A DNA stretch of 23,128 bases, taken from Hypsibius dujardini (lineage: Eukaryota > Tardigrada > Eutardigrada > Parachela > Hypsibiidae). The stretch covers positions 5,667 through 28,794 of the forward strand of contig LRSR01003554.1 in NCBI GenBank assembly GCA_001579985.1. Direction: 5' to 3'. Positions 8,760-18,225 of this stretch are shown here, in pieces; position 1 is the stretch's first letter; every line of letters starts with the position of its first letter. The notes under the pieces were generated by a model. That model was not told the origin of the DNA, made no database searches, and saw only the letters and a program-made list of their open reading frames with translations. The position numbers and the translations under genes are program-made.

Positions 8760-9322
8760 CCCTCTGGTTGCCGGGTGTTTTAGGTATACGGGTAGTGCTG
8801 GGTCAGCCAAAGTTGGCTTAAATAGGGAAAGTACCTAACTTGTATGGTTAACATGATTAGGGTTCATTTAGCACTTTCCCTGCTCCGTTAGTGCCGTACC
8901 GCCAGACGGCGCTGTTGCGCCTCCACACAACAACCTGACATTTTGCCAATAGGGAATCAAAACATTTTCCTAGTGAGTTCAATTTTTTCATTCCGCTCTC
9001 GATTGCTTGTTTACTTCATTTTCAACTGGATTTCATCGGTATGGTCGTTGGCTAGAACCATTTTTAATTTCGAAACCCGGAAAATTTTTTTCAGCACGCA
9101 CCGCAAGTTATTATACATGCCATTTAAGTTTAAGCCAAGTTTGCCTTAATGAGTTTTCACCACTTCCGAAAGTTTTTTTCAAAAGTTGTTTTTACTTTAC
9201 ATTTTACGGTTCTGTTAGAGAATCAAAACAAAAAACCGTATCAAAAAAGTGCAAATGCTCGATGAGCAAATGGAGTTTGAAGGAAGAATTAAGCCAGTGT
9301 AAGCTGACCGGCACTTAGAGGG
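8760..9322. mobile_element. piggyBac-type MITE
   Basis: A 563-bp insertion flanked by TTAA at 8756-8759 and 9323-9326. The terminal inverted repeats start CCCTCT and share TGCCGG (CCCTCTGGTTGCCGG against CCCTCTAAGTGCCGG, 12 of 15). Copy 2 of the duplication has a single TTAA at 14513-14516 at the same place, the empty site. TTAA plus CCCT ends is the piggyBac signature. Internal ORFs (8943-9149, 9007-9318) are short and unlike a transposase, so it is non-autonomous. Confidence 0.9.
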
Positions 9323-9445
9323 TTAAAGTGGTATGTCAGCACAAGATTAGACTGATATTCTGGAAGCGGGTAAGGAACGTGGGGCTAATAAGCTGGGTCA
9401 CAATGTATGTCGAAACAATACTGTCGGTGGTAAATTTTCGATATA

Positions 9446-9748
9446 CAGAAGGGTTATCCAGCCAAGTTGAGCCAAGTGATTTTTGCTGTTTTATTCCAAC
9501 ATTATCAGCAGGAGGTCGAGCATGGACCTGCCGCTCCTCGAAAAAAGAGCTCTGCAGAAGTGCTGTTGCGCCTTGTGGTTCGTTCTGATAGTTCCTGATG
9601 CGACAACCTTTATTTCTTTCTTTTTACGTATACCGGACTTGGTCTTCTTGTATCCGTGAAAGAGTGGTGTACCTAAATTGCATTCGTAGGTGAACTACTT
9701 GCTTTTCAGTCCACATGCATTAAAGATGGCGGCTGGATAACCCTTCTG
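9446..9748. mobile_element. Tc1/mariner-type MITE
   Basis: A 303-bp insertion with perfect 18-bp terminal inverted repeats (CAGAAGGGTTATCCAGCC) flanked by TA (9444-9445 and 9749-9750). Copy 2 has the unoccupied TA at 14630-14631. The TA duplication and CAG start fit the IS630/Tc1/mariner class; no transposase is encoded. Confidence 0.9.
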
Positions 9749-10127
9749 TAAAATTACAATTGAGTGTCTGGTATTTTCGAGACCCAATCTTAGAAATCAC
9801 GTTCACTTCACCGAGCAGCTGTTTCCTCGCTTGTTTTTCGAGTGAAAGTGTGACTGTCGACATACTTTCGTGTACAGTATGTTGAACCTGAAATTCGAAA
9901 GAAATGACGTCAAGTTTTTTGTCTATAGACAGCGGAAGTGACTCACCAAATGAAAGTTTGTGTCTGTGAGACAGAAAAAAAACATATAACTTGCTGAAAC
10001 AGGTTACTTTAACCAGTACATGCGTCAATTACTGCATTTACGCATGAAGGTCTGGATACGCCTGAAGCGTTAGCGAGAACTTTCGTCAGTCGAATAGTTT
10101 TTGCTGTACCGCGAGACATGCAGTTCG

Positions 10128-10136
10128 TATATAAAT
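10128..10136 (+). promoter_or_regulatory. TATA box of hexapeptide gene 1
   Basis: TATATAAAT, 120 bp upstream of the ATG, with an identical element at the same place in copy 2. Transcription would start about 25-35 bp further on, in the gactgatcaaatcattccg segment. Confidence 0.75.
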
Positions 10137-10255
10137 CAGACAGTCCCGACTGATCAAATCATTCCGCACTCTCGACTAATAATTTCTCCTGAACTTTCTT
10201 TATTAGTTGTGGCTACGACGCTGTTTCTGTAAAGTAATCTCAACTTGGACAAAAA

Positions 10256-10686
10256 ATGACTGCTGCCTTGGCTACAATTCTCCTGCTGTGCGCCTGTGCG
10301 GCCTACGCCGGTAAGTGTCTCGAAAACCATAATTAAAAATATTCTGCAAATGTATTGAAATAATACCGAAAATAAAATTTGTTATGATAATTTTCTTCAT
10401 TGAAGATCCCTACTCATCCTACGGACCGGCGCCAGCACCGTATTCTCCTCCGTATCAGCCGTCAGGATATCAGCCACCTGCCCCAGCTCCATCGTACGGT
10501 GGTTACCAGTCACCACCGAGTTACCAGTCACCACCGAGTTACCCGTCGCCACCGAGTTACCAGTCGCCACCGAGTTACCAGTCGCCACCGAGTTACCAGT
10601 CGCCACCGAGTTACCAGTCGCCACCGAGTTACCAGTCGCCACCGAGCTACCAACCCGCACCGCCGATCGGCGGTTACGGTGGATAA
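10256..10686 (+). CDS. Secreted SPPSYQ-repeat protein, copy 1
   Basis: Exon 1 is 10256-10310 and exon 2 is 10406-10686, with donor gtaagt, acceptor tgaag and a 95-bp intron, giving 111 residues. Residues 1-18 (MTAALATILLLCACAAYA) form a clear signal peptide with probable cleavage before DPYSS. The mature chain is Pro/Ser/Tyr/Gln-rich: a lead-in with PYSPPYQPSGYQPPAPAP, eight hexapeptides of YQSPPS type (one YPSPPS), then a YQPAPP...GGYGG tail. The mature part has no Cys. Such chains are typical of extracellular structural or adhesive proteins (mussel-foot, extensin, cuticle or silk-like), but I recognise no specific family. Tyr could be hydroxylated or cross-linked. The splice boundary separates signal from repeats, as in many secreted structural genes. 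Copy 2 at 15133 differs mainly by one more hexapeptide. Confidence 0.9.
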
Positions 10687-10797
10687 ATTCATCGTTTCTG
10701 GTTGGCATGGTTGGGCTGACCAATCTTTTGTCGTGTCACTTTCGTCTCGCGTGGCGCTTTGTAATGAGGAGAAGAATGTTTTCTGGTAATCGGTCAT

Positions 10798-10803
10798 AAT
10801 AAA
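10798..10803 (+). promoter_or_regulatory. Polyadenylation signal, hexapeptide gene 1
   Basis: AATAAA about 110 bp after the stop codon, conserved in copy 2. Confidence 0.8.
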
Positions 10804-10954
10804 ATGAAAAGCAATTGAGTATTAGTTAACTAGACGATATCTAGCACAAAGCCTACACTTTGACATTGGTTGACGCGTTGCGATTTCAAAATATATCGAC
10901 AACAATTGCGTACTTAATTATAATGTATCTGAAGCAAATGGTTGTATAACAAAC

Positions 10955-11025
10955 GTGTCAGTGTGGCACTGGCACTGACAGTGGCACTATGGCAGTGCCA
11001 GTGCCAGTGGCAGTGTCACTACCGC
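10955..11025. repeat. GGCACT/AGTGCC inverted-repeat cluster
   Basis: Runs of TGGCACTGGCACTGACAGTGGCACT face AGTGCC repeats, so the stretch folds into a long GC-rich hairpin and also has 6-bp tandem character. It lies just past the right edge of duplication copy 1 and has no counterpart by copy 2. Confidence 0.8.
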
Positions 11026-11089
11026 GTGGAAACTTACTTCAAGACTGCTGTAGCGACGCGATTCTAAGGCGTAACTCAAACCGCGTTTT

Positions 11090-11498
11090 CCATATATATG
11101 GCCACAGGTGTGCGTACAAAAGCACTTACCCACGGAAATGCGTCTGAGTCTTCAATCAAGCAACTTACTGACGGATCACATGCTTAGTGATCTTCACAAA
11201 ATTTCAATCAAGAGATCAATCAACCGAGAAAGCAGGCTCTTACGTTAGCCACCGGCGTAGGGTAGCTTCTCCAATTTTCTCCGCTCCGCTCGCTGAGACA
11301 ATTCATCAAGCAAAGACAAGCGCTCCAAAATTGTATTTCTTTGGTTTTTGGTAAAAAATTTCCGGCATTTCAAACAGAAACGATAGATTTTCAACGGTAA
11401 ATATTTGGAATAAAATATTTAGGGCAATTCAGGAGTGGTGGGCAAACAGCCCGGGAGCGTGGCTACAGCTGCGCCTTAGAAGAGCGTCGCTACAGTAA
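11090..11498 (+). repeat. Dispersed repeat, copy A
   Basis: Matches 18226-18530 in the same orientation: tatatatggccacaggtgtg, aatcaagcaacttac, cacatgcttagtgatcttca, acggtaaatatttgga and tggtgggcaaacagcc. Copy A has an extra ~90 bp around 11210-11300. No ORF is shared. Class unknown. Confidence 0.8.
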
Positions 11499-11662
11499 GG
11501 TCATTGACATATTACGTAATCAAAGGAGGGTGGATAGGTGGTCTGGACTCTTGATTACTCACCAGTAAAATAGGCCCCGCCCTCAAGTATAATTTTGATT
11601 ATCTGGGTAGGTGGGTGGTCGAAAAAGGCCATTTTTCGATCACGTAATATGTGAATGGCCCC
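11499..11662. mobile_element. PIF/Harbinger-type MITE
   Basis: A 164-bp element with imperfect terminal inverted repeats: the left end starts GGTCATTGACATATTACG, and the right end, read inward, starts GGGGCCATTCACATATTACG. It is flanked by TAA at 11496-11498 and 11663-11665, the trinucleotide target duplication typical of Harbinger elements. Non-coding. Confidence 0.75.
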
Positions 11663-11665
11663 TAA

Positions 11666-12251
11666 CTTCACCGACATGCTGTTCCGTTCCCTCTAGCAGG
11701 GGGAAAGTAGGTCACCACTCATTCGACAGAATGTTCTCCTCTTTCATTTTATTATAAGGGAACATCCGTTAATGACGTCAGTATTGGTTAAGGGTGGGGG
11801 TGCAAAAAAATACCTGACGAACTCTGACTGGACGAGATGGGGGATAGGCCGGCATCCTGACGTCAGCTTTGGGGAACCCAGTAGGCTTAGAAACGATAAA
11901 TTTTTGAATTTTTTTTAGCATTACACATCCCTTGAAAAAGGCGGCAAACTCTGTGAAGATAAGGATTTCAAATAGTTTAGTGAAATTTGATTGGAGAGCT
12001 ACGTGCGTGCTGTTCAGCGAGCACGCCGTATCGACTGTTTGTTGATGCATTTGTTAGTTCTTACCTCGAAATTCCCAAGTGAGAGAGCTACCGGCGCGCA
12101 AACCAGAAATGGTGGAGGACAGGTTCGATTTGGAGTGACAAAGACACATTTCACATTTTTTTTGTAATGGAAGGGGTCTATGGTTTCTGACGTCAGAAAA
12201 TAAAGTTCTACGGGATGTTACAAAAATTCTAACGAACTGTGACGTTTGGGG
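11666..12251. other. Intergenic repeat remnants
   Basis: Contains an inverted copy (11683-11742) of the direct repeat seen at 2978 and 3319. It also has several TGACGTCAG-like palindromes (about 11773, 11859 and 12188) and two similar acgaactctgac / acgaactgtgac segments. No gene seen. Confidence 0.5.
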
Positions 12252-12587
12252 TGTTGGGTGGTACCCAACAGGTACCCATCACTTACTAATAATACAGCCT
12301 ATCTACCTAATTAACTCATTCGTATCTACCCTCACATTCTAAAATGTACTTACTCAGCTATCATCACGTACCTAGTTCCGACATGTCGGTCGGAACTAGT
12401 ACGTTAGATCAATAGTATTCTTATACCTGACTATATAAGCGTGTCTTCTACAGTAGTTTTGAGAGTTCCTTCCCTTCACCTCTAATCTTCTCTACCAGTA
12501 AAATCTAACCATAATTCCTCTCCTTTTATTCAGTCTACTAGTTTGTTGTTCAGGTTCTTCCGTCCTATTAGGAACGGAGGCCTAACA
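12252..12587 (+). mobile_element. LTR of a decayed Ty3/gypsy-like element
   Basis: Starts TGTTGGGTGG and ends GGCCTAACA, 336 bp, with a TATATAAG box at 12432-12439. Its first ~50 bp align with the solo LTRs at 4288 and 7121 (CCCAACA, then ACAGCC at matching spacing), so it belongs to the same family. A 39-nt hairpin (12366-12404) with ~16-bp arms lies upstream of the TATA box, in the U3-equivalent. A gag-like relic follows in the same orientation. No 3' LTR is visible and the primer-binding site is not recognisable. Confidence 0.62.
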
Positions 12588-12839
12588 AATAGTTCCTCAA
12601 GCAGTAGCAACTAGGTAAAGGAGAGTCCTTTTCTAGCTCGAATACTGACCTTTATTCCAAAGGTTATCCAAAACTAAAAACAATCCTAAATCATCTGTGC
12701 GGCTAACTTGGATGTCCTAAATTGTCGTACAGTTGTGGGAAGTTTTGTGCAGGAAGTTGACTAAAAGAGTGACGGAAATCCCCTTGAATAATCGCTTCCC
12801 CCAGTATATTTCGGTGAAAATTCTTATCTGAATCTTATA

Positions 12840-13030
12840 CTATGTTGAGGCATTAAACGAGTCATTAGAAAGGCGAACCTCTGCTCGAAATCCGTCCGGA
12901 AAGGTCACCGGAATTGAAAAGTCACCGGAAAGGACGACCCTCTGCCCGATATCTTCCGAAAAGGTTACAAAAAAATGGAAATTCACCGGAGAGAAGAAAC
13001 GTTTGCCCGAAATCCGTCCGGAAAGGTCGC
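12840..13030 (+). repeat. Degenerate GTCCGGAAAGGTC-type tandem repeat
   Basis: Segments built of gaaatccgtccggaaaggtc and caccgga recur at about 12885, 12915, 12985 and 13010 with spacing of 30-130 bp. It lies between the LTR and the gag relic and may be an eroded basic, repetitive coding part of the old element. Confidence 0.5.
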
Positions 13031-13279
13031 CAGAATAGGGAAAATACCGAAGAGAAAGAACACCGGCTCAGAAACCGAATATAAAAAAACCGGAAGTGTG
13101 AAGGTCAGTGGAGAGGACAAACCTTTGTTCGCAAACCTTAAAATGAATAGAAAGCAGCGGAGACAGAAAGTCTAGACCGTTATCAAGCACCTACACTCGG
13201 AAGGAATAAGATACATTAGTGAGATTGTGATGATTGGGAAGTGGGAACCTTCTTGAGACGGTTCAAGCGCGAGGGAAAT

Positions 13280-14060
13280 GGATGGACCCAGACCTATTGC
13301 GACACTAACCCCTATCCCTGGAAGAAGGAGCGGAAGACTGGTATTGCCGTTTAAAACCGCTTTTCCCAGACATGGACAGAAGTAAAGGACCTGATGCTGA
13401 ATAGATTTTGTTCGAGCCGTTTCCTGGAGCAGACAGAAAACTCAATAAAGGGCAGGACATTACGATGGGGTGAGTCCATAAGACGCATATCATGACGCAA
13501 TTTTGCAGTTGTTTTTTGAGCTAGAAATTTTGGGAAAAACTTACACAGATCAGGAGAAAGCGGATTAATTTACAGAAAGACTGCACAGGGAGATGTCTCG
13601 AGACATAACTTTAATGACACCGGCAAACGCGTCGGAGTTCCTGGCAGCCGCAAAGAAAGCGGTTCGAATAAGCCGCAGCAGCGAGTGCCAGAAAATAAAA
13701 ACCGAAAAGGACAACCTTTGGGGCCTGATACACTCGAGAGAGTGGAATAAAGTACGCGATTGTGCTATCTGCAATTGTGCGACAGAAAAGATACCCAAAA
13801 GGCGCGCTCGGGGAGCAAGAAACGCAATGGATCGCGGAACACTTTTGGACACAAGAAGAACAGAGTAACCACTATCAGAATTGCAAAAACGCGAGGGAAA
13901 AAATCCAAGAATGCGAGTGGCGCCACCACAAATCCCATGAGTTCAAAAAAGATGATACGAATGAGCGCAAAAATGCCAGAAATTAGGCTTGACCCAAGGA
14001 AAAATGAACGAATTGACAACTTCCATGTTGCCCTTTTTCGACAGGCACGATAAGCCTGCT
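13280..14060 (+). pseudogene. Relic of LTR-retrotransposon gag
   Basis: Fragments in all three plus frames line up in the order expected for a Ty3/gypsy-type gag. First comes a Trp/Arg-rich capsid-like stretch near 13365-13480, then a segment with ELEILGKTYT near 13520, and then at 13570-13700 a FTERLHREM...TP.NASEFLAAAKKA block, the usual end of the capsid domain. A Cys-rich stretch (CAICNC) and a basic tail follow, in shifted frames. At least one in-frame stop (taa at 13566) and several frameshifts break it. No protease, RT or integrase is seen. Gag identity is by pattern only; family-level assignment is tentative. Confidence 0.5.
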
Positions 14061-14442
14061 GGCTTGCCATAAAGGATTTTGCCCACCCACAATTGGGTGG
14101 GGGAATTTTTCCTGACAAAGAAAATTACATTAATTCGAACCTTAATTGAAATTCTTTAGAGTTCTCGAAACGGTACGACACTACGTTACAATTTGGCGGT
14201 CTATTTTTTGCCCATACCAAAATGGATCGATAATTGCATCCCAAAATGGGATGCAAAAGCAGATCTGATTCTGGACTGAGCCTCAAAAACAATATTTATA
14301 TTATGTTTCACCCGGAAAATTAACAAAACATTATACAAAAGACGTTTGAAACATCAGGCACAAAATTTGAGTTCCTTAATGCTACTCTAGAGACACCTCT
14401 CAAGTGCGTAAAATAAAAGGCTCATATCGCAGAGAAACAATT
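14061..14442. other. Spacer with two short hairpins
   Basis: Two hairpins: CCCACCCA/TGGGTGGG at 14082-14101, and a perfect 10-bp stem TTGCATCCCA/TGGGATGCAA with a 3-nt loop at 14234-14256. No gene seen. Confidence 0.6.
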
Positions 14443-15004
14443 ATTCACACAACCCAACCGAAGTTTGGTGAACTGGGTGTCGGAAACTTTAATTGTGAAA
14501 GCACTGCTAAGCTTAAGTTGCGTGTCTGCGCAAGATTAGATTGATATTCTGGAAACGGGTAAGAAACGTGGGGCTATAAGTTAGATCGCAATGTATGTCG
14601 AAACAATACTCTCAGTGAAATGTTCGATATAAAATTACAATTGGGTGTCTGGTATTTTCGAGAACTTATCGTAGGAGTGACGTTCACTTTACTGAGCAGC
14701 TGTCTCCTCACTTGTTCGGGTAAAATTGTGACTGTCGACATACACTTCGTGTACAGTATGTGAACCTGAAATTCGAAAGAAATGACGTCAAGTTTTTTGT
14801 CTAACGACACCAGAAGTGACTCAACACATTAACGCTGTGTCTGTGAGACAGAAAAAAAACACATAACTTGCTGAAACAGGTTACTTTAACTGGTACATGC
14901 GGCAATCACTGCATTTACGCATGAAGGTCTAGATACACCTGGAGCGTTAGCGAGAACTTTCGTCAGTCGAATAGTTTTTGCTGTACCGCGAGACGTGCAG
15001 TTCG

Positions 15005-15013
15005 TATATAAAT
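15005..15013 (+). promoter_or_regulatory. TATA box of hexapeptide gene 2
   Basis: TATATAAAT in the same context as in copy 1, 120 bp before the ATG. Confidence 0.75.
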
Positions 15014-15132
15014 CAGACAGTCCCGACTGATCAAATCATTCCGCACTCTCGATTAATAATTTCTCCTGAACTTTCTTTATTAGTTGTGGCTACGACGCTG
15101 TTTCTGTAAAGTAATCTCAACTTGGACAAAAA

Positions 15133-15581
15133 ATGACTGCTGCCTTGGCTACAATCCTCCTGCTGTGCGCCTGTGCGGCCTACGCCGGTAAGTGTCTCGA
15201 AAACCATAATTAAAAATATTCTGCAAATGTATTGAAATAATACCGAAAATAAAATTTGTTATGATAATTTTCTTCATTGAAGATCCCTACTCATCCTACG
15301 GACCGGCGCCACCACCGTATTCTCCTCCGTATCAGCCGTCAGGATATCAGCCACCTGCCCCAGCTCCATCGTACGGTGGTTACCAGTCACCACCGAGTTA
15401 CCCGTCACCACCGAGTTACCCGTCGCCACCGAGTTACCAGTCGCCACCGAGTTACCAGTCACCACCGAGTTACCAGTCGCCACCGAGTTACCAGTCGCCA
15501 CCGAGTTACCAGTCACCACCGAGTTACCAGTCGCCACCGAGTTACCAACCCGCACCGCCGATCGGCGGTTACGGTGGATAA
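15133..15581 (+). CDS. Secreted SPPSYQ-repeat protein, copy 2
   Basis: Exon 1 is 15133-15187 and exon 2 is 15283-15581. The splice sites and 95-bp intron are base-for-base the same as in copy 1 by eye. It encodes 117 residues: the same 18-residue signal peptide, the same Pro/Tyr/Ser-rich lead-in with one Ala-to-Pro change (GPAPPPYSPP), nine hexapeptides (two are YPSPPS), and the same YQPAPP...GGYGG tail. Length differs from copy 1 by exactly one 18-bp unit, as expected from slippage or unequal exchange in the repeat. TATA box and AATAAA are conserved, so both copies appear expressible. The role is unknown; an extracellular structural or adhesive protein is inferred from composition and the signal peptide. 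Confidence 0.9.
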
Positions 15582-15691
15582 ATTCATCGTTTCTGGTTAG
15601 CATGGTTGGGCTGACCAATCTTTTGTCGTGTCACTGTCATGTCACGTGGCGTTTTGTAATGAGGGAGAAGAATTTTTTGTTAATCGGTCAT

Positions 15692-15697
15692 AATAAA
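15692..15697 (+). promoter_or_regulatory. Polyadenylation signal, hexapeptide gene 2
   Basis: AATAAA about 110 bp after the stop codon, matching that of copy 1. Confidence 0.8.
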
Positions 15698-15833
15698 ATG
15701 GAAAGTAATTTATTATCAGTTAACTAGACGATATTCAATAGAAAGTCTACGCTCTGACATTGGTCGACGCGTTGCGACTTCAATATACATCGGCAACAAT
15801 CGCGTACTTATTTATAATGTATCTGAAGCAAAT

Positions 15834-16465
15834 TTCTGAATTCTGGCCAGTACCGAATATGTGAAAAAGTAACCTGAGAAGAGGGTAATTAATACCGCTC
15901 GATAATAATAAAATGTGGTCTCAGAAAAGTAAAACAGTAATTTCTGAGCGCTGATTTGAAGAAATGAAGATCGCCCATCACGATTTTTTGCCGGAAAAAA
16001 ATCGCCAACTACCGATTTTTAGGTTCTGTACAATCGCGACCAATCCGTGGTACTTTTTGAACCCCCCCCCCCACAGTAAATCAGACCCGGTGGGCCAAAA
16101 CAACTATTACGCTTCGATCGATCAACCAAGCGCTTGTTTCTCCCCAAATCGCTGAGCGAAAATTTCGGAGCTGTAAAAATTTGAATCAGTCGAGCAATTT
16201 CAATATAAAACCTTATTACACTTACAAATCTGACTTCATCTCTTCACCATCCCCGGATCCTTCAAACTCCTCCTGGGCAAAAAAGCCCATTTTTAAAAAA
16301 TCTTGATTTTCATCATCACCGACAACTTCATCACCCATTTGTAACTGTAAACTGCTTACGGAATCAATCAATCAACGCGTGCGGTCTTGTGGTTCACACA
16401 TCTTTGCAATCAATCAGAACAGCCGCTTTTTAATGTGCGGTGACATAGGCACCACGGATGGGTTG
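15834..16465. other. Intergenic, no gene seen
   Basis: Contains an 11-base C run at 16062-16072, a short inverted ATCG..CGAT-rich patch near 15970-16020 and a CAATCAAT microsatellite patch near 16366. No coding signal. Confidence 0.5.
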
Positions 16466-16563
16466 AGAGCTGAACCGCTCCGTTCCGCGTCGCGTATTCC
16501 AAGAGACAGCGCCTTATTCCTGAATCAGTCAGTGTTCGATTGATCAGTTGATTAGTTAGTGAC
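16466..16563 (-). repeat. Inverted copy of the 3947-4048 repeat
   Basis: The reverse complement shares tcactaactaatcaa, gattcaggaat, gctgtctcttggaatacgcg and cggaacggagcggttcagct with 3947-4048. The two copies are 12.4 kb apart. Confidence 0.85.
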
Positions 16564-18019
16564 AACTGAAATGCAAACCTTGCAATTGATTGGTCGATTG
16601 TTTCAAATTAAGAAATTGTTGATAATCTGCCTTCGTTTGGTCGACTAAATTGACTATATTGATTGACTGACGATGACAATCTCAGACTGATGCCCTCTCT
16701 TTATACGCGGCGTACAAATGAAAGTGTAAATTGTTGCTCGTGCAAGTGTAAATTTTACTCCGGTAGGGGAAAAAACTACTTCCGGTGTAACCAGAGTAAA
16801 AAAAGTCCGCCAAAAGCCCTCCAGGACAAGATTATCCTCTTATTAATTATGGAATTAATTATTTACCCGTCTTCATAGAATTTTGAATTAAATTCTGTTG
16901 TTATTGGAATCATTCGCCATCAGTTTAGCAAGCGGGAAACCGCGACAGAATCTCGGAGTTTCACCATCAGTGCGCAGCACTATTAATTGATTGATTGCGC
17001 ATACGCAACAAAAGCAGCCGTTGCATTTCACTTCTTTTGCTTTTCTCCTGGCATTTTCTTGTTTCATCCCCCAGACTAGAATTGATTTCAAATGAAACTA
17101 ATTTCTGTCATGCAAAATATTTATTTTCCCACTTCATTCCATTGTTATCATCTGTGAAGTGGGGAAGCTTACTGGTGGAACCAGGGCGTGGAATATTTCA
17201 CGAGATTTGGAGAGTTAGCGTTGCTTTTTCTATCTCCATTTTGATCTTCTTCTAATATATAGACTTGTTTTCGTCACAATCAGCCGAACGTTGGAGTTGC
17301 GGATTCCAGGTAGGTCAAGTTGATTGATTCATCTATTGCCTGTTTCGTACTTCGGTTTGTATTTGCGCTCCACTTTGATCACTGCCGCTATAGGGGTTTG
17401 AATTTAATTATTTAGAGCGAAAATCAGGGTGTAACTAAAAATAGGAGTTTCAAAAGCAACTAGGGCAGCGTTAAATTAAATTAAATCAAGTTGAAACTAA
17501 AACGTGCGAAAATAAAAACTGAATCGGAAAGTATGGGAATAGAGAAATCACGATTTGTGCGAATTTGAGGAGTCATCAAGATTGAAACTTCCATAAAAAA
17601 CTAAAAATGAGAACGAGTAGAGTTTGTGGCTCAATCTAGCCAAATATCAGGCCCTAGCAATAGCTGTTTCACATTTTTTTACAAAAGGAAACACGACGCG
17701 CAAGAGTAGTTTGTTGGAGTTCCACGCAAAAAAATATTACTATTCCGTACTGCGCTAGGGCACGGACAATTTCCACTGGAGTCCACAAAATATTACACAG
17801 CAAAACCGCGACGAGTATTAGGACTTACTTGTGAGCACGCATTTTGTAACCGAATGATAAAGAAAGAAATTGGGGTTTACATTTTTTCTTTAATGTGTAC
17901 GCTCAGCGCGCGTGGGCGTGGCAAAATGTGTCTCAAAAGCACTCCCGAACCCGGTTTGGGCATGCGAATAATTAACTGTCGATGCTACGCAAGCGTACTC
18001 GGTTATTCAACATCATAGC
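16564..18019. other. Long intergenic stretch, no gene seen
   Basis: Mainly AT-rich with ATTGATTG patches (16628-16670, 16985-17000, 17320). A 71-codon frame at 16663-16878 has a CCSCKCK cluster but no recognisable finger. No RNA gene or clear element ends were found. Confidence 0.45.
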
Positions 18020-18118
18020 ACCAACCATTTGATCAAAACCCATTGAAACCCATCAAAACCCATCGAAACCCATCGAAACAAATCGAAACCAATTGAAACC
18101 CATTAAAACCGATCACTA
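18020..18118. repeat. 10-bp CATCGAAACC-type tandem repeat
   Basis: About nine units of (A)AAACCCATYG type in a row, with C/T and A/G variation between units. Confidence 0.85.
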
Positions 18119-18225
18119 AACCGACAAGTCCTGCCTGTTCTACTGGTAACTAAGCGACTAGCCCTGCCTGTACGCGCGCGCAGCGCAAACGCACGCCTTT
18201 TTCAAGGCGCAGCGCAAACTGCATT

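Larger units (their letters stand above)
8686..10939 (+). repeat. Segmental duplication, copy 1
   Basis: Matches 14443-15833 in the same orientation, from attcacacaac and tttggtgaactgggtgtcgg through the hexapeptide gene to gtatctgaagcaaat. Copy 1 is 2254 bp; removing the two MITEs and their duplicated target bases (563+4 and 303+2) leaves 1382 bp against 1391 bp for copy 2. Confidence 0.92.
14443..15833 (+). repeat. Segmental duplication, copy 2
   Basis: Paralogue of 8686-10939 without the two MITEs; it keeps the intact TTAA (14513) and TA (14630) target sites. Similarity is highest from about 14940 to 15590 and falls on both sides. Confidence 0.92.

Noticed and set aside
10397-10797. Antisense and out-of-frame repeat ORFs over the hexapeptide genes (also at 15274-15618)
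   Set aside because: The 18-bp unit is a multiple of three and keeps all frames open; only the + frame with signal peptide and splice sites is supported.
16663-16878. Cys-rich small protein (CCSCKCKFYSGRGKN...) as a zinc finger
   Set aside because: Cysteine spacing fits no finger I know, there is no His partner, and the frame has no context.
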